Source of the DNA: Austropuccinia psidii
Lineage: Eukaryota; Basidiomycota; Pucciniomycetes; Pucciniales; Sphaerophragmiaceae
NCBI GenBank assembly: GCA_023105745.1
Contig: JALGQZ010000001.1
Location: 47,367,662 to 47,431,661, forward strand
DNA: 64,000 nucleotides
Direction: 5' to 3'
The translations under genes were made by a program, and so were the position numbers. Under the pieces are notes generated by a model. The model was given only the letters and a program-made list of their open reading frames with translations. It made no database searches and was not told where the DNA came from. This document shows, piece after piece, positions 45,564 through 55,944 of the stretch (positions within the stretch are counted from its first letter, which is position 1; each line of letters opens with the position of its first letter).

Positions 45564-46080
45564 GGTGGTTCTTGGCCAAAAATGGGTGCCGAGGGCCTTT
45601 ATGGCCATTTTGGGGCCAATATTGGCTCAGGTGGGCCCAATTGTTGTTTGGGACCCACCTGGCCTTGGGGGCTAATGCGCTGCCCCCTTTGGCCCATGAA
45701 CCGTAGAAGCTGTAGGGGGCCTAAATGGCCGAAAAAAGGCCATTTAGGCCCTAGACCCCCTAATGAAAAGGGGTGGCCCAGGAACAATGATGAGGGTTAG
45801 GGGGCACAGAACTCCTTAGAAGACAAAAGGACAGCCCCAGGCCCAAATACAAGGATAAAGACCTGGGGGTTGGGGATATGGAAGAATTGGCCAGGGAGGC
45901 CAAGGATGGCAGGATATGGCCTGAGGCCATAAAAGGCCAGGGAAGAGTGATATGGCCAAAATTCCATACAGCACCAGAAGGGGCCAAATTAGCCATAAAG
46001 ATATAGTGTGGCCAATTGGCCCCAACTTGGTCCCAGGTTGGAATGGCCGCAACACCAATGGAGGAGGGTCATACTTTGTG
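45540..46080. other. GC-rich, GGCC-studded block in AT-rich surroundings
   Basis: Dense GGCC words and runs of G and C contrast with the flanking AT-rich LTR sequence. Short ORFs on both strands have low-complexity translations (PWPFMASGHILP and similar) and look like by-products of composition. It may be a variable insert of the A-type LTR or a separate small repeat. Confidence 0.6.
45717..45751. repeat. Perfect 14-bp inverted repeat with 7-nt loop
   Basis: GGGCCTAAATGGCC, loop GAAAAAA, GGCCATTTAGGCCC. The outer flanks (TAGGGG and CCCCCTA) extend the pairing imperfectly. It could form a strong RNA or DNA hairpin. Confidence 0.85.
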
Positions 46081-46207
46081 GTTGTGACAGTATCCCCTTC
46101 CTTGAATGGTGAGCTCCTGAGCACCAAGATAAGGTAGAAGCCTGTTGAGGCTGTTGAGACAGATTGGACATAGGGATTCCAGAGGTATTTGAATATTGAA
46201 AAGAAAA

Positions 46208-46695
46208 GGATTCTACACCAAAAATAACCTAGGGTACACCCATAGGGTGTTATACCTAAAAAGGCTTATTTTTTATGTTATTGAAAGATTTAATAATCTC
46301 ACAGTACTAATCTAACATTTTTAACATTTTTTTAAAATTGTTGAATTTAAGCTTAAATAAGCTTAAATTTCAAGTTGCATAAGGTTTATGCAAAATTACC
46401 CCAATTTTAGTTAAAATTGAGGTGTTGTGTATATTTACTGAATTGGATAAGTATTTTCCATACAGAATGTAAACCCCGCGTGAGCTCAATTTAAGAGTGT
46501 TCAAGGCCATAGTATGGCTTTAAATAAATAAAAGGGCCAAATCCATGCAAAAAGGTGGGACAAAGGAAAAAGACCAAACAGAGCTGGGGTACCCAGCTTT
46601 TTGGATCTGCAAGGATTCAATTAAGGTTGTCCACCTGTATTGGAGGATTTTCACCCTTATTTAAACTCTAAGCTTAGACTTTGATCCAACCTTAA
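46208..46695 (+). repeat. C-type LTR, 5'-truncated, first part
   Basis: From GATTCTACACCAAAAATAACCTAGGG it matches the reverse complement of the element C LTR (for example 7385-7365), but lacks the first 180 or so bases including TGTGAGCC. It is interrupted by a solo D LTR and continues at 48538. Confidence 0.8.
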
Positions 46696-48532
46696 TGTGG
46701 GCCTTAGAGGTAATTTCATATACCCAAAAGACCACAAATACAAAAATAACATATTAATATAAATAAAATAAATTTATTTATATTATTAAAATAAAAATCA
46801 AACTATAAATATAAAATTATATTAAAAATGAAAAAAAATTAATTACAATTTAAAAATAAAAATACATTAAATTTTGTAAGTGTAAAATTACATTTATACT
46901 TGAAAAAATTAAGTAAAAATGAAATTTTAACAAAATTGTGAAATAATAAATAAATTTGGAAAAAAGTTAAATAAAAATTATTATAACTTTTTATCCAATA
47001 AATAAACATATAAAAATTATTTCACCATTGGATTCCTCATAAAAAATCAGGTGGGGTCACCTCTGAGTGAAATTCTTGTAACTCAACTCTGAATAAGCTT
47101 AAATTAAGTTTTTAGTATTTTCAATACAAAGGTTGAAAATCCTCAAAACTTTAATTTAATTCACACCACATGTGGTGTTAACCATCAATTTTTGTGTTAA
47201 AATTGAGGTGTTGTGTTTAATTTAGAAGTTATGAGGAATTGAAGTATTTTCAATTGAATTCAATTGAAATGTCAAAATGTGCGCGTGTATTACATAAGTG
47301 AACTTTGATTTACATATGAGGTGTCAATTATTACTGTATTTTACTGTACAATTGAATTGAATTACATATGTAAATTATAAGTATAATACATGATGAGGAA
47401 TTAAAGGAAAAATAAATTGGAAAGATTAAATTTGGGAGGGAAAAGGAACTCCAGCTCTAAGGGGGAGCTAGACCCCCAAAATCCTTGCTGACAGGTGTGG
47501 GATGTCAAAATTCACGCAAAAGTTCATCACTTTTGGCCTGGAATTGAGTTACAGGGTCTGTGGACTCAATTGATGATGAGGTTTTGATACCAACTGGGGT
47601 AGTTTTAGCTGTTGCCAAGAGGGTAAAACTACCCTTAAGATAAAACAATCATAGTAAAAACAGTTTTAACTGGTTTCTACGCCTCTGACACACATTCTGA
47701 CGTGTTTTGAAGGCTCTAGGCCTGGTATTGCTATAGTAATGGCTGATTTAAGGGTCTAAAATGGCTAAAAATCGCTAAAAATGGCTTAAACCAGCCCTTT
47801 TTGGTCTAAACCAGGGTTCAATGATGCCATAGTTGGCTTTTCTGTTGTCAGACTGTTTTTCACGACTGACAAGAGTAAATTTTACTTTTGGTGTAAGAGA
47901 ATTGATGGCTATAAAAGAATGTCTTCTTTGCCCCACTTTTCTCTTCATGTTAGAATCTTTTCTTTTATAATTAGTTTAAACATTGTTATACCAATCAATA
48001 AAAGATTCCAACCACCTTTATTAAATCATTTTAAACCTTTTAACCACGTGAAAAAATCATTATAATCATTGTTTGTAACTCTTATAATCATTTTTACCCC
48101 TGAACCACACCAAAAGTGAATTAAAGCATCTTTCATCAATGTAAACTTTGTCACTTTGTTTCCAAATTCACTCTGGTCACTTTTGGGCATGTTTTCTCTT
48201 TAATATTCTTTTTAAAGACTCTGTTCTTTGATTAATTTCTTGCAGTTCTTTGCTCAATTCATTCCAATTGAAATTGCTCTTGAAGAAATTTCTTTTGTAG
48301 CCTTAAAATATCTCTTGTAGAGTATTTTTTGGACAAATTTTTATTGTTGGTAAAACAATAAATTTTTATAATATTATTGTTTTATACTAATAAAGTTATA
48401 AACAATAAAATTGGCGTGTTTTCCTTACAAATAATATTTCATACCATTTTTAACTGAATTTTACCTTATACAAATTTTGAGGACAGGAAAAGTACTTGAT
48501 TTTTAATCAAAGTTTCATATCCACACCTTACA
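46696..48532 (+). repeat. Solo LTR of family D in a C-type LTR
   Basis: 1837 bp, TGTGGGCCTTAGAGG...ACCTTACA, flanked by CTTAA duplications (46691-46695, 48533-48537). No internal sequence remains, so it is the product of LTR-LTR recombination. It keeps GGCTATAAAAG. Confidence 0.93.
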
Positions 48533-48537
48533 CTTAA

Positions 48538-50050
48538 GGTTTAAACTGGTTTTATCCCAATTTGGACAGGAATTTCAAGCTGCCAAAGGGTAAATCCCAA
48601 TATGCAGGCTTGAAATTAAAGTTTGGAGACCTGTAAAAGCTTAAATAAGCTTAAAGATTTAAAGTTTCAAGCATCAAAGCCTTATCAAAAGTTAAGGTTT
48701 AGTGTGTATTTCTATTTTACATGGAAAAATAGCAATAACTTCAAAATTAATTAAAATTCCAATTCTTAATGAATTTTCTTGAAAACTTCACACAGCTTAC
48801 AATTTAATATTATCTATATATAAATTCAATTTTAAGTATCTCTTCTAAACAGTCTTTCAGGGTAATTAGTCTGGAAATTTACTCTTTTGATTATACTTAA
48901 ATAAAATTAACATTTCTTTAAAAATTGATTGAAAATTGAGTTTAAGAGATTTTGGTTTAAAGCTCTATTTTTAAGTTGTTCATGTAAAGAACTTGAATAT
49001 AAGTAAGCTTATTTTATATTAAAACTTAAAATAATTAACTTAAATGAGGATTAAAGCCATTTGGAGCTAAGAATAACACTGGTAACTTTAAATTGGGATT
49101 AAAAAAAAGTTACCTTTAGTTAAGAACCTTATTTTTAAGAATGGTTTTTCATTTTTGCCCTGGGAACGCCCTCTCTATCAAGTATTAATCATGAGAGCTG
49201 CTCTCTAGACATAAAAAGTGTCTTTTCATCACTGTTTTTGTCCATCCTCAATTATCAATCCAATCATATTAGACATTTAAATAGGTAAAGTTTTGTTATA
49301 TATAAAATTTTATTATTAAATTATTTCTTAAGTATTTTATTCTTTATAAATCTTAAGTTAATTAATTGAAAGGATATAAATTAGATTATTGTTGTAATAA
49401 CCTGTAATATATTTTATTTTATAAAATTATTGTCTTTAAAATATCTTTTAAAATCCACAAATTCTTCTCAAAAACTCTTTAATAATATTTTTTGATTATA
49501 AAAAGTTGTTTTATCATTTAAAATATTAATTTTTGGCGTATTTTTAACGTATAATTATTATTTAATATAATCACTGTTGTTTTTTGACTTGTTTTATTTA
49601 ATAGATATTGTAAGTAAGTTTTCTCTAAAATTCTATATCTTTTTTATCTATTATTAGTTTTTTTATATAGAGTTTTTATATAAGAATTCTTTCTGCACAG
49701 TGTGTGTTTTAATTATTTTATAAATAATATCTATATATTATTTTTGAGTGGTTAAATGTTTATATTTTCCACGTGTAATTGTCTCATTAAGAGCTTTACA
49801 CTTCTTATTGTTTTAATTGTCAGTGACTATAAAATTAATAGAATAATTATAATTTATTATAATTATTATATCTTTTTATTATTACTTTATATAATAATAA
49901 TTAAATTTAAGCTTTTTATATAATTATTTTCATAATTATATTGAAATTTGTGGTTAGAATATTTTATTATATTATATTTTTCTACTGAGGACAGTCATTG
50001 TACTCTTGATATTGTTACTATTATCAAGATTTTCACAGACAAACCTTACA
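48538..50050 (+). repeat. C-type LTR, second part
   Basis: Continues as GTTTAAACTGGTTTTATCCC and ends CACAGACAAACCTTACA at 50050, the C LTR end in plus orientation. It includes AAATAG|GTAAAG near 49282 at the donor position. No primer-binding site or gag follows, so it is an old solo LTR or remnant; E pol sequence begins next. Confidence 0.8.
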
Positions 50051-50580
50051 GAAACACTGAGGAAAGACTTGATTGACATTCATCCTACAGCTTCCAGATT
50101 CAAGATAATGCATGAAAAAGTGAAACATCATGCAAAAAAGAGTATGAATGATGCTTTTTACTATGCAAAGAAGAAGTGGGACAAGAGTCACAAAGTACCA
50201 GACTTCAAAGTAGGTAACTTAGTTCTAGTTGCAACCTTGAATTTTAATGAAATGCAGTTCAAGTGGAATTGAGTGGTGAATTGGAAAATAAACACCCTAT
50301 TTTTCCAGTCATCTTGATAAAACCTTATCACCCAGCTGATAAAGAATTGTTTCCTTTAAGGAACCCAACTCCTTTAACTGTACCACCCATGGGACAGAAT
50401 GAATACAAAAATATAAAGAAAGTCGTTAAAGAAAGGAGACTTAGGGGAAAAAATCAAAGAAAATAGCTTGTCAGATATAGAAATCCAGCACATGAAGATA
50501 AATGGCTGGCAGAATCAGAAATACCTGAATCAGATAAACTGTTAAGAAGATTTAGACATGAAAGAAGGCCACAAGCCTGA
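50051..50580 (+). pseudogene. pol: Family E integrase C-terminus and chromodomain, fragment
   Basis: Begins within integrase ([20 protein letters not shown], aligned to E3 at about 58335), runs through KKKWDKSHKVPDFKVGNLVLV, then loses about 80 bp at 50250 (GPF module absent) and continues [16 protein letters not shown] to the chromodomain (RRLRGKNQ, stop TAG at 50464-50466, then VRYRNPAHEDKWLAESE). TGA at 50578-50580. It is the 3' remnant of the first E unit. Confidence 0.85.
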
Positions 50581-50627
50581 ATATGTCTATAAATGTGCTT
50601 TAAATTACTTTATCTGAGTAATTTCAG

Positions 50628-50723
50628 CAGGTTGGACAGTGGACATTAACCCCCTTTGGGGCCTTTTTCTTCTTTATAGCATTGATAAAATCGAGTACAA
50701 TTTTATTTTTTAGTGGAAGGTAA
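50628..50723 (+). promoter_or_regulatory. Pre-PPT motif and polypurine tract of first E unit
   Basis: CAGGTTGGACAGTGGA (50628-50643) and the degraded tract AGTGGAAGGTAA (50712-50723) precede the LTR. Confidence 0.65.
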
Positions 50724-52628
50724 TGTGAGCCTTGAGGTATATTTTACATACCCAAATAGGGCACAATTATGTCAAAATTAAATGGTGAATTGTGAATAAC
50801 CCATAAGTCATACATATATTCAAAATTCATCTTTTTTGCTTTCAGAAAAGATGAATAATGTTTTATTGAGTAAGTGAATCAATGGATTTAAGGCCAGCTT
50901 TGGATTCTACAGAAAATTTTACCTAGGGTAGCTCAATAGAGTGAATAAGCTCAAATCAACTCTTTGAGGTGGTAATATGGAAAATACTTCAATACCACAT
51001 AATCAATACCACAAAAAGATCCGTGAAAATTTTTGTTTTTCTTAATTTCACGCCAAAATAATGGGAATGTGAGAAATCCCATGTTACATATACACTAAGA
51101 ATAGTGTTATTCATGTTTTGAGCATTTAATATCATTGTATTCTTAGATGGACTTTTGGTACACCCATAGTGGATATCTCACTTTAAGCTTAAATTTCTAT
51201 TTTGACGTAAAAAAAGGGGGACAAAAGACATCAAAGAAAGCCAGGGTACCCAACTTCTGAGGCCTCAGAGGCATGGGCAGCTCCAAAGCTTGGATCCATG
51301 GCTGAACTTGGCCTAATTGTTAAACTAAAACCTTTTGGGAACTTGGTTAACATGTTACAACTACTGTAAATCTTGACAAAATAGCAAATAACCTGCGATT
51401 TTGACGTGCCAAGGAGGTAAAGAGCTACTTAGACTCCTGTAACCATGTCAATTCTTAATTATTCTTCATGGATAGACCCCAAAAGAGTAATTAAAACCAT
51501 TTTTTGACTTGTATCCATTGATTTACCTCATAGCAACCAGTGAAACACTGATATTTGCAATTCTACGTAGAAATGAGGTAAAAACTTCAAAAATTCATTA
51601 AAAATACAATTCTTCATGGATCTTCCTGAAACCTTCAGGACCAATGGAGAGCTGTATCCTCTATGGTAAAATCAAAAAAAATTAAAGTTTTACTAGTAAT
51701 ATTCAAAGTTTTACTTACAGTCCATTTTTGACTATTCTACGTGAAACACTGAATCTTCAAAAATTTACAGTACTTACAACCTGTGATGAAATTGCAAATA
51801 ACATTGATAACTTTGAGAAATTAAGGATTATTTTGGAATAAAAGAAGATTTACAGATGTTACTACTTTTATTCTTAACCATATTGGGGTTGGTAGTCACG
51901 TAAAAGCCTCAATTAAGTAATTATGATAATCTTACGTGACAACAGATGATGCAATCAATGATACAAAAAGGTTTATTGTTTTCTCACTCACTGTCTCTTT
52001 ACTTTGCTCCATGGCATGCTTCTGTGAGCTTTTGTTGACTTAAAAGAGGTCTCTTCTTGCTGTTTTTTCCACATCATCATCATCTTATTATCATTTTAAC
52101 CATTATTACCAACAAGTAAGTATTAGTTATAGCTATTCTTAAGTGTTTTAAGTCTTTCAAAATCAATCAGAAAGACGTGAAATCAGAGAATCCAGCTATA
52201 TATTGTTGTAATACTGTTATGAATTCATTTTGATCCTTAAAATCTACAATTCTACATCAAATCTCTCTATCTTATCTTTCAATAAGCTCTTTGGAATATT
52301 AGTGAGTGATTTATCTTTAATTCTTAAAGTTTTTCTCTTAAATCAGTTTTCTTCAAGAATTATCATTATAATTATTCTTGCAAAAGATAATTATATATTA
52401 AAATAATTTTATTATTTTAATAAAAGAAGTTTTATTATTAAAGTCTTCTTGTAGACAACTACTTTCTCACTTTTAAAATCACTATTAGTGTTTAACATGT
52501 GAAAGAAGTAATTCTTTAATTATATAATTGTGGCTATAATAACATTTTGTTATTATATTTCATAAGAACAGTCATAGTACTGTTGATTAATAGTAATATT
52601 ATCATCAGCTTCATAGACAAATCTTACA
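50724..52628 (+). repeat. Family E LTR, second copy (shared by two units)
   Basis: 1905 bp, TGTGAGCCTTGAGG...ACAAATCTTACA. It has pol end on its left and a primer-binding site on its right, so it acts as 3' LTR and 5' LTR at once. Confidence 0.93.
52040..52121 (+). promoter_or_regulatory. Candidate promoter and splice donor in E LTR
   Basis: TTGACTTAAAAGAGG (TATA-like, 52040-52046) is followed by a pyrimidine-rich start region and, at 52116, the textbook donor ACCAACAA|GTAAGTATT. The exon would end in A. Joined to the acceptor at 53015, it would create ATG from A plus TG and drop a 900-nt intron containing the primer-binding site. All three E LTRs keep the donor. Confidence 0.5.
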
Positions 52629-53015
52629 TTTGGGGGCCTGGGCGTGTTTTTTGAACCTTGTACCCTTAATTGATATATTTTTAAGTTCTAAAATATATTA
52701 ACTTAATAATTTTTTCTTTCATCTTAAAGTTAAAATAATTCTTACTTTTGAAATCGTTTTGGAAATATGTTCATTGAGGAATTTGGTTTAATTTTATACT
52801 GTCTTTACACGTGGCGTTTTCACATCCAAAAACTTATAAAATTATTCTTTGAGTTACTCTGAAATAATTTTCATTCAAAATATTAAATCTTAATTTTTTT
52901 TCTTTAAAAAGAATAATTTTTTTAATATTAAAAAATATAAAACTTAGAAAAAAATTTTAAAAAAATTTTAAAAAGTATAAAAAATAATTTTTTTCTCTTT
53001 TATAATTATTTCTAG
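52629..53015 (+). other. Leader of E3 with primer-binding site
   Basis: TGGGGGCCTGGGCGTG at 52631-52646. T/A-rich to the acceptor TTATTTCTAG at 53015. No ORF. Confidence 0.7.
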
Positions 53016-54003
53016 TGTCTCCAATCAAATACTGTGCAGCTGGAAACAGACTCAGTAAAAGATATATCACTAGTTCAGAATCTTCAGAAGCAGAATCTGA
53101 AGACAGTATTGAGGTGCAAATTGCTAAAAGATGCACCTTATTTAATTCAGAAAAGACTAAATTACCACCAAAAGGTGTGTATTTTATCTTATATTTTCAC
53201 CTTTTATCTTTAAATTGACGTGAAAATGGTGCATACCAGAAATGGAAGCAACTATTCAGTCCAACCAGATGGATGTGGACAAGGAAGAGGCAACACCAAA
53301 TCCAGAAGTGCCAAGTCTTCCACACGAAAGACACATTTGGAGGATGCCAGAGCTGCCCCCCATTCCCCAAGATCTTTACCAACATATTTTGACGTGAATT
53401 CTGAGCCTGAACTAATTCATGATATTATTTCCAGGGCTGAACCATTTTCAAGTGGCAGCAATAGAAATATATCAATGCAAGTACAAAAACTGGTTCAGAG
53501 CAGCCAAAGAAGAGGAGTAGGAAATATGCCCAAGCCTTTGGCAGGGGACCATGAACTCCTACTTACACATAAAGAGCTTTCTGGGTCAGGAGAAGACCAT
53601 AGACCTCTTAGGAGGATGGAGCTCCCTGTCTTGCAAAGACAAGGTCAAAAAGATAAAGAATTGGTTGAAGAACCAAAGTCTCTTATCCATAGACCAGAAG
53701 AAGGAACTGGAAATGACTCCAGCTTTAGAGACAGAAGCCCCAGTGGCATCTACCAGCTCCAAACCAGCTCCAGAAGTGTCCAAAGACAAGCCCAAAGGAC
53801 CTCAGAAGAAGCAGAGAGGCCCCAAGAACCATCAAGGCAAGGGCAAAGGAAAAGCCAATTGGCACAGACCTTACCCACAAGGGTACAGGATCCCCAAATT
53901 GGAGCCTTCAGCCGTGGACAGTGTGTTCAACATGGCCAAAACTTTCCTGGAATTCACAGCCAAGGAGCAGGAAAGGATGAACAGGACTTTTCCATGCAAA
54001 TAG
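53016..54003 (+). pseudogene. ORFX of element E3, broken
   Basis: Exons 53016-53174, 53240-53371 and 53435-54003 total 860 nt; plus one upstream base this is 287 codons including the stop, so the frame closes as in C and D. Segments: VSPIKYCAAGNRLSKRYITS, a Ser/Glu patch, EMEATIQSNQMDVDKEEATP, ERHIWRMPELPPIPQ, LNHFQVAAIEIYQCKYKNWF, then MNSYLHIKSFLGQ..TIDLLGGW, a Lys/Pro/Gln-rich basic region (KGPQKKQRGPKNHQGKGKGK) and AVDSVFNMAKTFLEF. Two lesions are visible: the intron 2 donor is AT instead of GT (53372), and a TAG at about 53518 replaces the TGG of the E1 and E4 copies. Function unknown. Confidence 0.6.
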
Positions 54004-55319
54004 ATCATGTACAAAGAGCTATTAATGTAGAAATTGGTAAACTTGATTCAAAGTTAACTAAAATAACATTGGATATTAAAGATTTGAAAGAACATTACAA
54101 GAAATATACTGAATGGTATGAATTAACAAATGCCAAATTTGATTCAATTATCAATGCTTGTAGCAGAGTTTAGAGTACATGTCAGATTGAGAAGGATGAG
54201 ATAGAAGATATTTCTATTTTTAAAATGAATGATCAATTTAAGACTCTACAGGACCATGTCTTAAAGATAGTTGAGAATACCAATCAATTTGTTACACATT
54301 TGGCAAAAAGTGACAGTGAAAGGCAGAAGTTAAAGAATGAAATCATTGCACATGTAGAACAAATTCATAAGAATTATGAACCACATATGCCAAGACATTC
54401 TACACCTTTGACCGAAGAAAAACGTTCTGCTAAAGGGAGTTTTACCCCACTTTAAGGTGAAAATGTTGTCTCTGTTAAAGATATTCCCAAATTAGAAGAA
54501 TGGCCAACATTCTCTGGTGAAGGAGAATATAACCATATTGAGTTCATAAGTACTATTGATATGTGACAGGAAGACTTTAATATTCCTGATGAAATCATAG
54601 TGGGGAAATTACACTCTCTGTTTACCAGAACTGCAAAGAAATGGTATTACAAAATGAGAATGGATCATGGAAAACATGATTGGTCTTGGTGGAAATCTGA
54701 AGTGATTACCAAATGGGCCAACAATTCTTGGAGGTTTAAAATGGAAAATGCTTTTTAAAGTGCCATTTTTAACTCAGAGAAAGATAAACCACTTACTTGG
54801 TTCTCCAAGCAAAAGGACAGATTATCTGCCTTACACCCAGATATGTCTGACACTATGATTGATATGAAGATATTAAGAAAGTGTGGAGGAGAACTGGAAC
54901 ATGCCATCAAAAGCAGATGTGTAGAACCCTGTTCAACAGAGGACTACATTAATGCAATGGAAGATATCATTACCAGAACAAGAATTGGTAAAACTTGGAC
55001 TAGAATCCCCATGGAATCCAAGATGGTCCCAAAGATTTCCAGAGAGGATAAAAGCCCAGAAAGACCTGTCTTGAAGTGTAATAAATGTGGAAGTGCTTCA
55101 CATTTAGCAAACACTTGCACCAAGAAGACAAAAATCAATGAAGCTCAAGTCATTGAGGAAATTCAGTGTACTGAGGAGAAAGAGGAATCTGATCAAGATT
55201 CTGCAGTCTCTGAGGATACACCAGTGGAGTACTATCCCATTCAAACATTACAGCTTTCTTTGAGGTCACAGAAGTCCATACCCGCTTGCCACAGTACAGT
55301 GAGGATTTCTGAAACCTGA
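53226..55319 (+). pseudogene. gag: Element E3 Gag, several stops
   Basis: ATG 53226 opens MVHTRNGSNYSVQPDGCG. The same frame meets TAG at 54171, TAA at 54453, TGA near 54563 and TAA near 54755, yet continues to show the family blocks: a Lys/Leu-rich coiled-coil-like region, KDIPKLEEWPTFSGEGEYN, KKWYYKMRMDHGKHDWSWWK, SALHPDMSDTMIDMKIL, and knuckle CNKCGSASHLANTC near 55078. A shift occurs between about 55220 and 55330, after which protease homology is in another frame. The N-terminal third overlaps ORFX. Confidence 0.85.
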
Positions 55320-55944
55320 TCAATATCCAAGATGCCAGAATGTGTAAAACAAAACCTGCTAGAGGAAAGGGTTACACTTCTGAAGCATCCTGTATCACAT
55401 CAGTTTTGATGATTGATATTGAAGCCAAAGGAAGTTTGGATACAGCGGCATTTTGCACTTGTGTAGGCAAAGATTATCTCCAAATTATACTTCCTGAATG
55501 GAAAAACCATCTATTACCAATAAAAGGTGTGCAATTTAGTAGTGCCAGTAACAATATGTACCCCTTGGGTATATTAGACACTAATCTTGTATTTCCACAC
55601 CCAGCAGGAAGTGTAAGAATGAAAAATGGCTTGTTGTAATGGATAATTGCACATCTCAGCACATCATTCTTGGAAATGATTACTTGAATATCTATGGTGT
55701 TGACATAAATAACCATAAAGACAGATATTTTACAATTGGAGATAACAAAAGACAAAAATTTGCTTTTTCCAATATGCCAAAACAAATATCTGTAGTATCT
55801 TCTGTCAAGGATACTTACAAAGATGGATTTGCATCTAATCAAGTTGTTGAAGCACAAATTAATCCATCATTATCACCAAAAATGAGTAATGAACTTATTA
55901 ATGTGTTATACACATACAGTAAGGCATTTTCCTCTGATAATTAA
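55320..55944 (+). pseudogene. pol: Element E3 retropepsin region
   Basis: 55340-55639 reads MCKTKPARGKGYTSEASCI and GSLDTAAFCTCVGKDYL. The protease triad is DTA rather than DTG, which would disable it. A shift near 55630 leads to [12 protein letters not shown] homology (HIILGNDYLNIYGVDINN) to a TAA at 55942-55944. Confidence 0.85.

Larger units (their letters stand above)
44818..46207 (-). repeat. A-type LTR segment, continued, with GC-rich block
   Basis: Up to about 44985 it matches element A LTR (TTAATTAACTGGGG..CCCCAGGTG...TATATGTGAAAA). The rest is unlike the A LTR in this window and includes a GC-rich block. On the minus strand, at 46101-46081, it reads AAGGAAGGGGATAC then TGTCACAACC, which looks like a polypurine tract and LTR start, matching the ATAC TGTCACAG at 3832. 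So 46088-46207 may be the 3' end of an A-type element body. The right boundary is a truncated C-type LTR. Exact limits are uncertain. Confidence 0.45.

Noticed and set aside
45546..46137. ORFs in the GC-rich block on both strands
   Set aside because: Low-complexity translations with no homology I recognise, on both strands at once, as expected from GGCC-rich composition.
53372..53434. Alternative 41-bp intron in E ORFX starting at TTTTGAC|GTGAATTC
   Set aside because: It would shift the frame into gag rather than continue ORFX. The 63-bp intron from CCCAAG|GT keeps the frame and is paralleled in C.
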